From Actinomycetota bacterium (GTDB taxonomy: Bacteria; Actinomycetota; Acidimicrobiia; Acidimicrobiales; Ilumatobacteraceae): 32,380 nt of DNA. The notes under the pieces were generated by a model. That model saw only the letters and a program-made list of their open reading frames with translations. It searched no databases and was not told the origin of the DNA. The translations under genes and the position numbers were made by a program. Below are positions 1 to 6,350 of this stretch, in pieces (the stretch's first letter is position 1; each line of letters begins with the position of its first letter). The DNA lies in assembly GCA_016870215.1 (NCBI GenBank), contig VGCD01000019.1:1-32380 (forward strand). The letters run 5' to 3'.

Positions 1-147
1 TCAGCCATCGAATGTGACTCCCTTCAGTCCCCGCAGCACGACGGCGAACCTAGTCGGCAATTGACTGTCGCTAGTAGCCTTTCAACAGGTGACGCGGCAT
101 GCGGTATGAATTTCGCACCACATTTCGCACCATCCCCGCTCCCGTAG
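1..147 (+). other. Open frame entering from the left edge, possible 3' end of an upstream gene
   Basis: Frame 1 has no stop from base 1 until TAG at 145-147, giving 48 codons with no start inside the window. The frame ends inside the 5' end of the tRNA gene that begins at 138. Its last residues include NFAPHFAPSPLP, which is encoded by the direct-repeat sequence. It could be the C-terminus of a gene that ends against a tRNA, as integrase genes sometimes do. No integrase motif is visible, so this is speculative and it may be non-coding. Confidence 0.2.
108..138 (+). repeat. Direct-repeat copy A, possible attachment-site-like sequence upstream of the tRNA
   Basis: Bases 122-138 (ATTTCGCACCATCCCCG) recur exactly at 2638-2654. 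The shorter word GAATTTCGCACCA occurs at 108-120 and again at 2636-2648, so copy A holds the ATTTCGCACCA word twice in tandem. Both copies are also preceded about 40 bases upstream by CGCTAGTA (69-76 and 2596-2603), so the shared layout is longer than the core. The last repeat base is the first base of the tRNA. The repeats bracket an AT-richer segment, which suggests integration scars, but no recombinase is present in the window. Confidence 0.45.
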
Positions 148-214
148 CTCAGGTGGATAGAGCAACGGTTTCCAGAACCGCAGGGCGCAGGTTCGATCCC
201 TGCCGAGGGCGCCA
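138..214 (+). tRNA. tRNA with CCA anticodon (Trp by anticodon, Arg-like body)
   Basis: A full 77-base cloverleaf with encoded CCA (212-214) can be folded by hand. The acceptor strands are 138-144 and 204-210, the D stem is GCTC/GAGC, the T arm is GCAGG-TTCGATC-CCTGC, and the anticodon loop is TTCCAGA (170-176). The anticodon is CCA, which reads UGG. Two pairs are broken: C·A in the acceptor (position 5:68) and A·C at the bottom of the anticodon stem (27:43). G37 and the G18-G19-A20 D loop look like bacterial tRNA-Arg(CCG), and one base change (CCG to CCA) would convert one into the other. G73 fits Trp identity. It could be a genuine second tRNA-Trp, an anticodon-switched tRNA-Arg or a decaying copy. 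The cloverleaf is clear; the amino acid is not. Confidence 0.75.
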
Positions 215-330
215 GTGATAGCGACGCGTTCAAAGATTTAGTTTGCTTCTCACGTTAATGATTTGAGGAGCAGAGATTGTCTTGTCTCCCAAACGGGTTG
301 ATTCGCTGGCAACAGAGATAATGTTTTTTT

Positions 331-1869
331 ATGGTGTTAATGCACAAACCAGGCACAACCTGGGAGGACGTGTACCAAAAGGCACGTTTGATTGCGCCCG
401 AGGCTTTTGAAACTGATCGCATCGCAAACTTGTTAGGTGGCGAGTGGTCCTTTGTGGGTGAAACTCGGCCACATGCTGTGGCAGTTAATGCAACGTTCAT
501 TCCTGGCCCACCACGCGTCAATCGCGATACTGCCGTGAGGGCAGTCGAGCAAGCTAGCCAGCAACACTCCGCTTGGTCACAAGTTTCACTAAGTGAGCGG
601 CAACAACGGGTTCACAAAGCAGTGATGTTGTTGCGTGAGCATCGCGACACTATTGCGTTGCTATTGATGTGGGAGATTGGCAAGCCGTGGCGCATAGCGT
701 GCGCCGATGTCGATCGTTGTGTTGATGGCATTGATTGGTATCTTCAAGAGATTGAACGACAAATGCAGGGTCGGATGCCGCTGCATGGACCGGTTTCCAA
801 CATTGCCTCATGGAATTATCCGTTGAGTGTGCTCGTGCACGCCGAATTGGCGCAACTTCTTGCAGGGAATGCTGTTATTGCCAAAACACCATCACAAGGT
901 GGGTTTCACGCACTCACGCTGGCTCATGTGCTGATGGCACGTGCAGGTTTACCCGTCACATTGATCTCTGGAGTTGGCGGTGATTTGAGTGACGCACTTA
1001 TATCTTCATCGCAACTTGGTGCTCTTGCGTTCGTCGGTGGTCGTTCCAACGGACGCAAAGCAGCGAGTACATTGGCTGATTTACGTCGACGTCACGTTCT
1101 TGAGCAAGAAGGTCTCAATACTTGGGGAATTTGGAACTTTTCGCAATGGTCATTGCTTGCAGGTCATCTCAAAAAAGGTTTTGAATATGCCAAGCAGCGT
1201 TGCACCGCTTATCCGCGTTATGTGGTTCAGAGAAAGTTGCTACCGGATTTCCTTGCGGCTTATCACGAGGTGGTCGCATCGCTACAATTTGGTAATCCGT
1301 TCGCCGTTGCATCCGCCGATGATCCACTACCTAATTTTGACTTCGGTCCCTTAATTTCGCAGGCAAAAGCTGATGACTTGCGGGCACGTTACGAAGAGGC
1401 GATTGGCACCGGTGGCATTCCCCTTATTCGCGGTGAACTTAGCCTAGGAAATTTCATAGAGGGCCAAGATCGGTCGGCGTATATCGCGCCTGCTTGCGTG
1501 CTCAATCCGCCGACGGCTTGGTCTTTGCATCACAGTGAACCATTCGGTCCCGTTGACTCAATAGTTCTCGTTGACACTGAATCAGAACTTCTCGCCGCAA
1601 TGAACGTTTCGAACGGTTCATTGGTCGCGTCAATCGCCACCGACGACCAAGATTTTGCGGCACGTCTTCGACCAGATGTTCAATCTTTCAAGTTCGGAAT
1701 AAATGCACCGCGTAGCCGTGGAGATCGTGAAGAAGTCTTCGGTGGCAAAGGTGCGTCGTGGCGCGGTGCCTTCGTTGGAGGTGACTTGCTGATTGATGCT
1801 TTCACCGACGGTGACCGCCCGCTGTTCGGTAATTTTCCGAACGGTTCGCAGTATCCACCAAATACGTGA
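331..1869 (+). CDS. Aldehyde dehydrogenase superfamily protein (NAD(P)+-dependent)
   Basis: This 512-residue protein has the ALDH layout and length. It should oxidise an aldehyde to the acid in the cytoplasm; the substrate is not predictable. The Rossmann-region motif WNYPLSVLVH lies near residue 161 and GNAVIAKTPS near 179. The general-base Glu is in LEQEGLN (E258), the catalytic Cys is in AKQRC (C291), and SEPFGP is the usual cofactor-end motif. All key residues are present, so it is probably active. ATG 331 is the first start; ATG 340 is an alternative, and neither has a strong ribosome site. Base composition is AT-richer than later genes: I count 26 of 60 G+C in 1141-1200 against 33 of 60 in 20161-20220. 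It stands alone between a tRNA and a small membrane gene, inside a segment bounded by direct repeats, consistent with acquisition by transfer. Confidence 0.85.
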   Translation: MVLMHKPGTTWEDVYQKARLIAPEAFETDRIANLLGGEWSFVGETRPHAVAVNATFIPGPPRVNRDTAVRAVEQASQQHSAWSQVSLSERQQRVHKAVMLLREHRDTIALLLMWEIGKPWRIACADVDRCVDGIDWYLQEIERQMQGRMPLHGPVSNIASWNYPLSVLVHAELAQLLAGNAVIAKTPSQGGFHALTLAHVLMARAGLPVTLISGVGGDLSDALISSSQLGALAFVGGRSNGRKAASTLADLRRRHVLEQEGLNTWGIWNFSQWSLLAGHLKKGFEYAKQRCTAYPRYVVQRKLLPDFLAAYHEVVASLQFGNPFAVASADDPLPNFDFGPLISQAKADDLRARYEEAIGTGGIPLIRGELSLGNFIEGQDRSAYIAPACVLNPPTAWSLHHSEPFGPVDSIVLVDTESELLAAMNVSNGSLVASIATDDQDFAARLRPDVQSFKFGINAPRSRGDREEVFGGKGASWRGAFVGGDLLIDAFTDGDRPLFGNFPNGSQYPPNT

Positions 1870-2099
1870 ATAGCCGTACTGTGAGAGGCTGACAACGCTA
1901 ATCAAATTACTTGGCTGTTTGTGTCGCTGGCTTTCATTAAGAATCAGAAGTAGCCCCGGCCTTGGCGGCACTTAAACTCAAAAACGACGTATTATTGGCA
2001 TGTGAAACACGTCAAAAACCTAGTCGGACCTATCGTAGTCATCTCAGTTGCCATAGCGGTGTTCGTAGCCAGCGCAGCTCGGATTTGATCTGGAGAGAT

Positions 2100-2324
2100 T
2101 TACTTTTTCTCGTCCGGCAAATTGTCAATACCGTTACCGATTGCCATGAATGTTGGTGCCCAGAGGCCAACGAAAATTCCAAAACGCTCACCCGCTGCTT
2201 GGGCTTCACCGCCGTCTGTTCCACCTTGTGTGAACCATATAACGATGCTTGCAATAACAGACAGGAATCCGAGTGCATACGAAAGGTTTGCGCTATAGCC
2301 CAGTGATTTGAGTTTCCTCAACAT
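2100..2324 (-). CDS. Small two-helix membrane protein, function unknown
   Basis: The protein is 74 residues, starting at ATG 2324 behind a good ribosome site (CGGAGG, six bases upstream). A longer upstream reading frame exists but has no comparable site and is not membrane-like. Two hydrophobic segments (about residues 13-31 and 49-63) flank a Gly/Ala-rich polar loop with acidic residues, and the C-terminus is charged (DEKK). It resembles small uncharacterised inner-membrane proteins common in Actinobacteria, for which I know no function. It lies tail-to-tail with the aldehyde dehydrogenase, across about 230 bases in which I see no clear terminator. Existence as a gene is likely; the role is unknown. 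Confidence 0.65.
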   Translation of the reverse strand: MLRKLKSLGYSANLSYALGFLSVIASIVIWFTQGGTDGGEAQAAGERFGIFVGLWAPTFMAIGNGIDNLPDEKK

Positions 2325-2605
2325 AGATCCTCCGTTTAGGACAAAGTTTGCAGGAATGTTTGTTCCCTTCTCAATTATTGCACATCTTTGGTGTTTCTTG
2401 TGGAATACCGTGAGTCCCGAGGGGCACAACAGAGATATGCGTTCACGGTGCATGCCAGTTTCATAATCTCCCAATCGTGGATCTGTCTCTCGTACCCAAT
2501 TAACTGACACGAATTCACGCTTTATGGCACCAAAGTTCAGCAGGATCCGGCTGCCTGTGCGCAGTTTTCCTCGTTTTCTTTCGGCATTTGGCAGCCGCTA
2601 GTAAC

Positions 2606-2625
2606 CTTGACATTGATAGCCCAAG
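2606..2625 (+). promoter_or_regulatory. Imperfect inverted repeat, HAIR-like operator candidate for hsp20
   Basis: The half-sites are CTTGACA (2606-2612) and GCCCAAG (2619-2625), separated by six bases. Each matches five of seven positions of the known HspR/HAIR half-sites (CTTGAGT-N7-ACTCAAG), but the spacer is one base short. It lies about 90 bases before the hsp20 start. HspR controls hsp20 (acr2) in mycobacteria, so the position makes sense. The match is partial and could be chance. Confidence 0.25.
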
Positions 2626-2635
2626 GTGTGTGGGC

Positions 2636-2654
2636 GAATTTCGCACCATCCCCG
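2636..2654 (+). repeat. Direct-repeat copy B
   Basis: Bases 2638-2654 match 122-138 exactly over 17 bases, and the match extends left to GAATTTCG. It marks the right edge of the AT-richer tRNA/aldehyde dehydrogenase/membrane-protein segment, about 60 bases before the hsp20 start. Confidence 0.45.
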
Positions 2655-2714
2655 TTGGACCTACCGTCGCACGCAGCGAGACACACAATGTCTCTACAAC
2701 CGAAAGGAAGCGAC

Positions 2715-2801
2715 ATGACACTCACCCGCCGTTCGCTCGTTGACCTTGACTGGCCAAACTGGATGACCCAATGGGCTCCGTTCGAACGCTCAGATGCCTA
2801 G
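2715..2801 (+). pseudogene. N-terminal segment of hsp20, ended by an in-frame TAG
   Basis: ATG 2715 follows a good ribosome site (AAAGGAAG at 2703-2710). The encoded start MTLTRRSLVDLDWPNWM resembles the N-terminus of actinobacterial Hsp20 proteins. After 28 codons the frame meets TAG (2799-2801), and ATG 2802 follows directly in the same frame and opens the alpha-crystallin domain. Joined, the two parts make about 145 residues, the usual Hsp20 size. Either the stop is a real nonsense mutation with re-initiation at ATG 2802, or it is a base error in the assembly. Confidence 0.7.
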
Positions 2802-3152
2802 ATGGATCATTTCAATGAGGCGGCTGTCCGCGACGAAGAATATGAGTTCGACAAGAACTATGTCATTCGAGCTGAATTGCCCGGAATTGACCCCGCCAAA
2901 GATATCGAGCTCTCCGTCTCCGGAGGCGTATTACGCCTCATGGTGCAACGACAGAAGGAAAGTAGGACTTCAGATGCTCGTCACTATCGTTCAGAGTTTC
3001 GGTACGGATCCTTCACTCGTCTGGTTGCACTGCCTGTCGGAGCGTCAGACGATGATGTCAAAGCAACGTATGACGACGGCATTCTTGAAGTGCGGATTCC
3101 GATGAATGGCGCTCAAGCGCATGAACGTCGCATCGCAATCAGCAAGCATTAA
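2802..3152 (+). CDS. Hsp20/alpha-crystallin small heat-shock protein (downstream part after the stop)
   Basis: This 116-residue part carries the whole alpha-crystallin domain of an ATP-independent holdase chaperone. AELPGIDPAKDIELSV is the typical early strand motif, VSGGVLRLMV follows, then the FRYGSFTRLVALP segment, and GILEVRIP is the family's A-x-x-x-n-GvL-x-I/V-like signature. The usual N-terminal arm is encoded just upstream (2715-2801) in the same frame but is cut off by TAG. ATG 2802 overlaps no ribosome site of its own, so translation here would depend on termination-reinitiation at TAG-ATG. The N-terminal arm normally drives oligomer assembly, so the short form may behave differently. 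It ends tail-to-tail with the LLM gene, sharing four bases (TTAA). Confidence 0.85.
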   Translation: MDHFNEAAVRDEEYEFDKNYVIRAELPGIDPAKDIELSVSGGVLRLMVQRQKESRTSDARHYRSEFRYGSFTRLVALPVGASDDDVKATYDDGILEVRIPMNGAQAHERRIAISKH

Positions 3153-4090
3153 GACCATTCACGACGCATCTGTGGCACAACTTCTTCGAAGTATGCAGCA
3201 AGCAATTCTTGGTCCCAAGGTGGCCTGATGACGATATTGATGAGGTCGGCCCGGTTCTGCACGTAAGGAGCAATCTGTTCCATGACGTCACTGGGTCGGC
3301 CCATCAGTGAGCCACCGATGATGCGTTCAGCTCCTGGCCCCCACTGTGCGGTCAGTCGCTCACGTACAACTTGTGGATCGTCCCAACTCATGCTGAAAGT
3401 CAAGTTGATGCTTCTCTCGACATCACATGGGTGACGATCAGCCTTCTCGCACCAACCATCAAGTATCGAGTTCAACTCACCAAACTTGTCGGCGGTGATG
3501 TACGCGGCATTCCAACCTTGGGCATATTTGCCCGCCATGCGCAGCGTCTTGTTCGGCCCAACACCACCAATCCAAAGTGGAAGTTTTCCCATCGCCGAAG
3601 GAAGCATGCTTGCCTCTTCGAGCGTGACGTACTCGCCAGAAAAACTGACCCGCTCTTCTCCACGCTTCCATCGGTCAACGACTTCAATTTGTTCCTCGAG
3701 CATTCTAAAGCGCGCGCCCTGAGACGGAAAGTGAATGCCATAAGCACGTGCTTCACCATCGTGCCAACCGCTCCCGAGACCCGGTTCGAAACGACCACCC
3801 GACAAATGATCGAGGCTGACGAAACCCTTCATCAGTACTCCGATGTTTCGATATGCGGAACAAAACACGAGACAACCCAAGCGCGCACGCTTCGTGTCCA
3901 CCGCGAGTGCACCCAAGAGCGAGAACGCTTCGAAGTGAGGCTGTGTACCACCTTCGGGCGGCGCCTCGTACAAGTGATCCCACAGGGATATCCAGTCTGC
4001 ACCAGCTCTATCTGCGTAGGTCCACAAGTCACGAAGCTGTTGGACAGTTGCCTTTTGCTGACCGATGTGAATTCCGAACTTGACAGCCAT
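3149..4090 (-). CDS. LLM-class F420-dependent oxidoreductase
   Basis: This 313-residue protein has the luciferase-like TIM-barrel pattern: FGIHIGQQ at the start, DWISLWDHLYE (strand 2), LGALAVDTKRARLGCLV, LDHLSGGRFEPGLGSGW, and LPLWIGGVGP toward the end. The family uses F420 (or FMN) for hydride transfer or monooxygenation; the substrate is not predictable. The start at ATG 4090 is supported by GAGGGGG about seven bases upstream. It diverges from the amidohydrolase-like/SnoaL-like pair, an arrangement that suggests a shared catabolic route (inference). Its stop overlaps that of hsp20. Confidence 0.9.
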   Translation of the reverse strand: MAVKFGIHIGQQKATVQQLRDLWTYADRAGADWISLWDHLYEAPPEGGTQPHFEAFSLLGALAVDTKRARLGCLVFCSAYRNIGVLMKGFVSLDHLSGGRFEPGLGSGWHDGEARAYGIHFPSQGARFRMLEEQIEVVDRWKRGEERVSFSGEYVTLEEASMLPSAMGKLPLWIGGVGPNKTLRMAGKYAQGWNAAYITADKFGELNSILDGWCEKADRHPCDVERSINLTFSMSWDDPQVVRERLTAQWGPGAERIIGGSLMGRPSDVMEQIAPYVQNRADLINIVIRPPWDQELLAAYFEEVVPQMRREWS

Positions 4091-4200
4091 GGATCCCCCT
4101 CAGGATGTTTCCACGTCATCGTAATTCGGTCATGTCGAGCAACCGTCAGTCAGATGGGTCGGAGGACAGACGACCGCGTGCTGCTCGCTACTCTCAGTAC

Positions 4201-5076
4201 ATGGCTTTTCCACCTGGCATCGGCGTCATCGACCTCATGATTGGCCTGCCCAAGAAGAACGCATCTGATCACTACAAATTCATGGGAGACGCACTCAAAG
4301 ACGACGAGTCGAAGAACATGCGCATGCCAGCTCAGTACATGTTTAAAGATGTGCCACAGGATGTCGGTGATGAGGCCGACCCGGTGAAATTGCTCATTGC
4401 CGACATGGACCGCTGCGGTGTAGCCATGGGCATGCTGCATATGGGCTCGCCAGAGTCCGAGCGTGCACTCAAAGAGCACCCAGACCGCATCATCCCGTGC
4501 ATGGAAATTGACCCGAACGACATCATGGGATCAGTTCGCAAACTGCGCGAAGCCCATTCCAAATGGGGTATCAGGGCAGCGACTTCATTCCCGGCCGGAT
4601 ACATGCCACAAGTTCCAGTCAGTGACAGGCGCCATTATCCGTTGTACGCGGAGTGCATCAACCTTGACATTCCAATGATCATCAATGCCGGAGTGCCGGG
4701 CCCCCGAGTGCCGATGGCCTGTCAGCATGTCGACCACTTCGATGAAGTTTGTTATGACTTCCCTGAACTACGCATCGTCATGCGGCACGGTGCCGAACCT
4801 TGGGAAGCAACCGCAGTGAAGCTCATGTTGAAGTGGCCGGGTTTGTACTACATGACATCGGCATTTGCACCGAAGTATTACCCCAAGGCAATCATCGATT
4901 ACGCGAACACGCGGGGTTCATCGAAAATCATGTACGCCGGCTACTACCCCATGGGGTTGTCGCTCGACCGCATCGCAGAAGAAATGGGCTCAGTTCCCTT
5001 CAAAGCCGACACATGGCCAAAGTTCCTACGAAACAATGCCATCGACGTGTTCAAGCTTGACGTCCCGAAGATCTGA
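4201..5076 (+). CDS. Amidohydrolase-fold (PF04909-like) protein lacking most metal ligands
   Basis: The protein is 291 residues from ATG 4201; ATG 4132 and ATG 4105 in the same frame are alternatives. I chose 4201 because the core begins about ten residues later (GVIDLMIGLP), the extra N-terminus is low in complexity, and this leaves 110 bases for a divergent promoter. The fold resembles amidohydrolase family 2 enzymes related to ACMSD decarboxylase. The usual HxH is D11-x-M13, the mid-barrel His is N162 (INAGVPGP), H196 (MRHGAEPW) is kept, and the final Asp of GSDYP is Y248 (AGYYP). It is therefore probably not a classical metal hydrolase. It sits five bases before a SnoaL-like gene and divergent from an LLM oxidoreductase. 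Confidence 0.8.
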   Translation: MAFPPGIGVIDLMIGLPKKNASDHYKFMGDALKDDESKNMRMPAQYMFKDVPQDVGDEADPVKLLIADMDRCGVAMGMLHMGSPESERALKEHPDRIIPCMEIDPNDIMGSVRKLREAHSKWGIRAATSFPAGYMPQVPVSDRRHYPLYAECINLDIPMIINAGVPGPRVPMACQHVDHFDEVCYDFPELRIVMRHGAEPWEATAVKLMLKWPGLYYMTSAFAPKYYPKAIIDYANTRGSSKIMYAGYYPMGLSLDRIAEEMGSVPFKADTWPKFLRNNAIDVFKLDVPKI

Positions 5077-5081
5077 CCACC

Positions 5082-5576
5082 ATGGGGCGCAGTCCACTTG
5101 ACGAGACAATCGACTACATCGCGATCCAGCGGGTTCACGCGTCGTATGCCGACATCGTCACACGTCGAGCATGGACTGAACTGCACAACGTCATGTTGCC
5201 AAGTTGTTCACTGAACCTCAGTCTTGGTGACCGTGAGCTTTCGGTCGAAGGTCCGGCAGCTATCGGGGCATTTATCGGCGAGCAGTTACAGCAATTTTCA
5301 TTTTTCGAATTCATCATTCTGAACTCAGTGATCCACATTGACGACGATGGTTCACGCGCTGGGGCACGCATGTACATGCAGGAGGCTCGACAAAACGTGT
5401 CTGATGGCCGCCGCACAGATGCCTTCGGCGTGTATCACGACCGGCTCGAAAAACATGACGGCAAATGGTGGTTGGCCAAGCGCCTCTATGGGTCGTATTC
5501 TCGAACTATTGCAGAGCGACCTGAAAATGAACAGGTCGTTTTCCCACTACCTCAGCACGACCTCGGCTCACTATGA
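5082..5576 (+). CDS. SnoaL-like / NTF2-superfamily protein
   Basis: The protein is 164 residues with the cone-fold pattern of SnoaL-like polyketide-cyclase and dehydratase relatives. An N-terminal helix carries IQRVHASYADIVTRRAW, a GPAAIGAFI segment follows, then strands around HIDDDGSRAGARMYMQEAR and GVYHDRLEKHDGKWWLAKR, which is the common end motif of the fold. Such proteins are small isomerases, dehydratases or binding proteins. The start at ATG 5082 lies five bases after the amidohydrolase-like stop, so the two are one operon and probably act on the same compound. The stop lies nine bases from that of the convergent membrane gene. The specific reaction is unknown. Confidence 0.8.
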   Translation: MGRSPLDETIDYIAIQRVHASYADIVTRRAWTELHNVMLPSCSLNLSLGDRELSVEGPAAIGAFIGEQLQQFSFFEFIILNSVIHIDDDGSRAGARMYMQEARQNVSDGRRTDAFGVYHDRLEKHDGKWWLAKRLYGSYSRTIAERPENEQVVFPLPQHDLGSL

Positions 5577-5585
5577 CCAAGGCCG

Positions 5586-6350
5586 TCACTGGGCCAAAAA
5601 TGCCACTGCTCGCTCGATGGGGCTGATGTCAACATCGGCACCGCTTCCATCGCCATTGTTTTCGGCATGACCGAACGGATTGTCGACATCTTTTACCAGC
5701 AACAAAAGGTACGAATACGCGACTCCGAGCGCTGCGGGTGCAATCCACGACATGGCGGTCGACGGGAACTCAACCACCACCAGCAACGCCATCAGGATCG
5801 CCACGAGAAAGGTCATGAGCACATAACCAGACTGAATAAACGACGTCCCACGAATGACAGAGATTCGCCCGAGAGTCGCTTTCAACTCGCCGTGCACCAA
5901 CAACAAACGACTGAGGTAGTGAGACCCGACACCTTCGCGTTCAAGATCGATGATCATCTGCGAGATATCCGCATCGGCACGACGAAGATCCTCGTCTGAT
6001 GACTTCCCGACAAACCAACCGTGGACCACCTGAGCATTTCTGTACACGCGGGCGCGAACGTGCGATGACTCTTTGTCCTTGACCGTGAGCCCCGCCTCAG
6101 CCAGACCGGCCAAACCCCCCAGAGCGTTGCCAACCACAGCGGGCAATTTTTCAGCTTCCTTGTAGTCGGCGATTACCCCGGCGAGCATGAAACCGATGAT
6201 GAGCGTTGCGCCTGTGATGACGGCACCCACTTCACCAAAAGTGATGATGTCCTTCACCTCAAAGACATCTTGCACGACGTATCGAGCAACAAGTACCACA
6301 ATCGCCACTGGAACTGATCCCCGGAAAAGTCGCCAACGAGCACTGTTCAT
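5586..6350 (-). CDS. Bestrophin-like (DUF4239-type) membrane protein
   Basis: The protein is about 254 residues. Two hydrophobic helices near the N-terminus (about 12-30 and 40-62, with GFMLAGVIADYKEAEKLP) and two near the C-terminus (about 172-192 and 200-220, with SYLLLLVKDVDNPF) flank a soluble helical middle. This is the layout of the DUF4239 bestrophin-like family, which may be anion channels, though no function is proven. ATG 6350 is the better start, with AGGAG at good distance. The upstream gene's TGA and this ATG overlap as TGATG, so translation is coupled to the large secreted protein. That link suggests a joint envelope role. The C-terminal tail is Asp/Gly-rich. Confidence 0.7.
   Translation of the reverse strand: MNSARWRLFRGSVPVAIVVLVARYVVQDVFEVKDIITFGEVGAVITGATLIIGFMLAGVIADYKEAEKLPAVVGNALGGLAGLAEAGLTVKDKESSHVRARVYRNAQVVHGWFVGKSSDEDLRRADADISQMIIDLEREGVGSHYLSRLLLVHGELKATLGRISVIRGTSFIQSGYVLMTFLVAILMALLVVVEFPSTAMSWIAPAALGVAYSYLLLLVKDVDNPFGHAENNGDGSGADVDISPIERAVAFLAQ

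Larger units (their letters stand above)
2325..2714. other. 390-base intergenic region upstream of two divergent genes
   Basis: This gap must carry promoters for the small membrane gene (leftward) and the hsp20 gene (rightward). I see no convincing -35/-10 pair. It contains direct-repeat copy B (2636-2654), the upstream CGCTAGTA word (2596-2603), and an imperfect inverted repeat at 2606-2625. Open frames across it look like chance frames without homology or ribosome sites. Confidence 0.5.

Noticed and set aside
24-233. Minus-strand open frame of 69 codons over the tRNA
   Set aside because: It is the reverse of the tRNA and repeat region; such frames are a known artefact of tRNA shadows and it has no ribosome site.
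3371-4240. Plus-strand open frame of 289 codons
   Set aside because: It is antisense to the LLM gene, whose motifs and ribosome site are clear; the translation has no recognisable domain.
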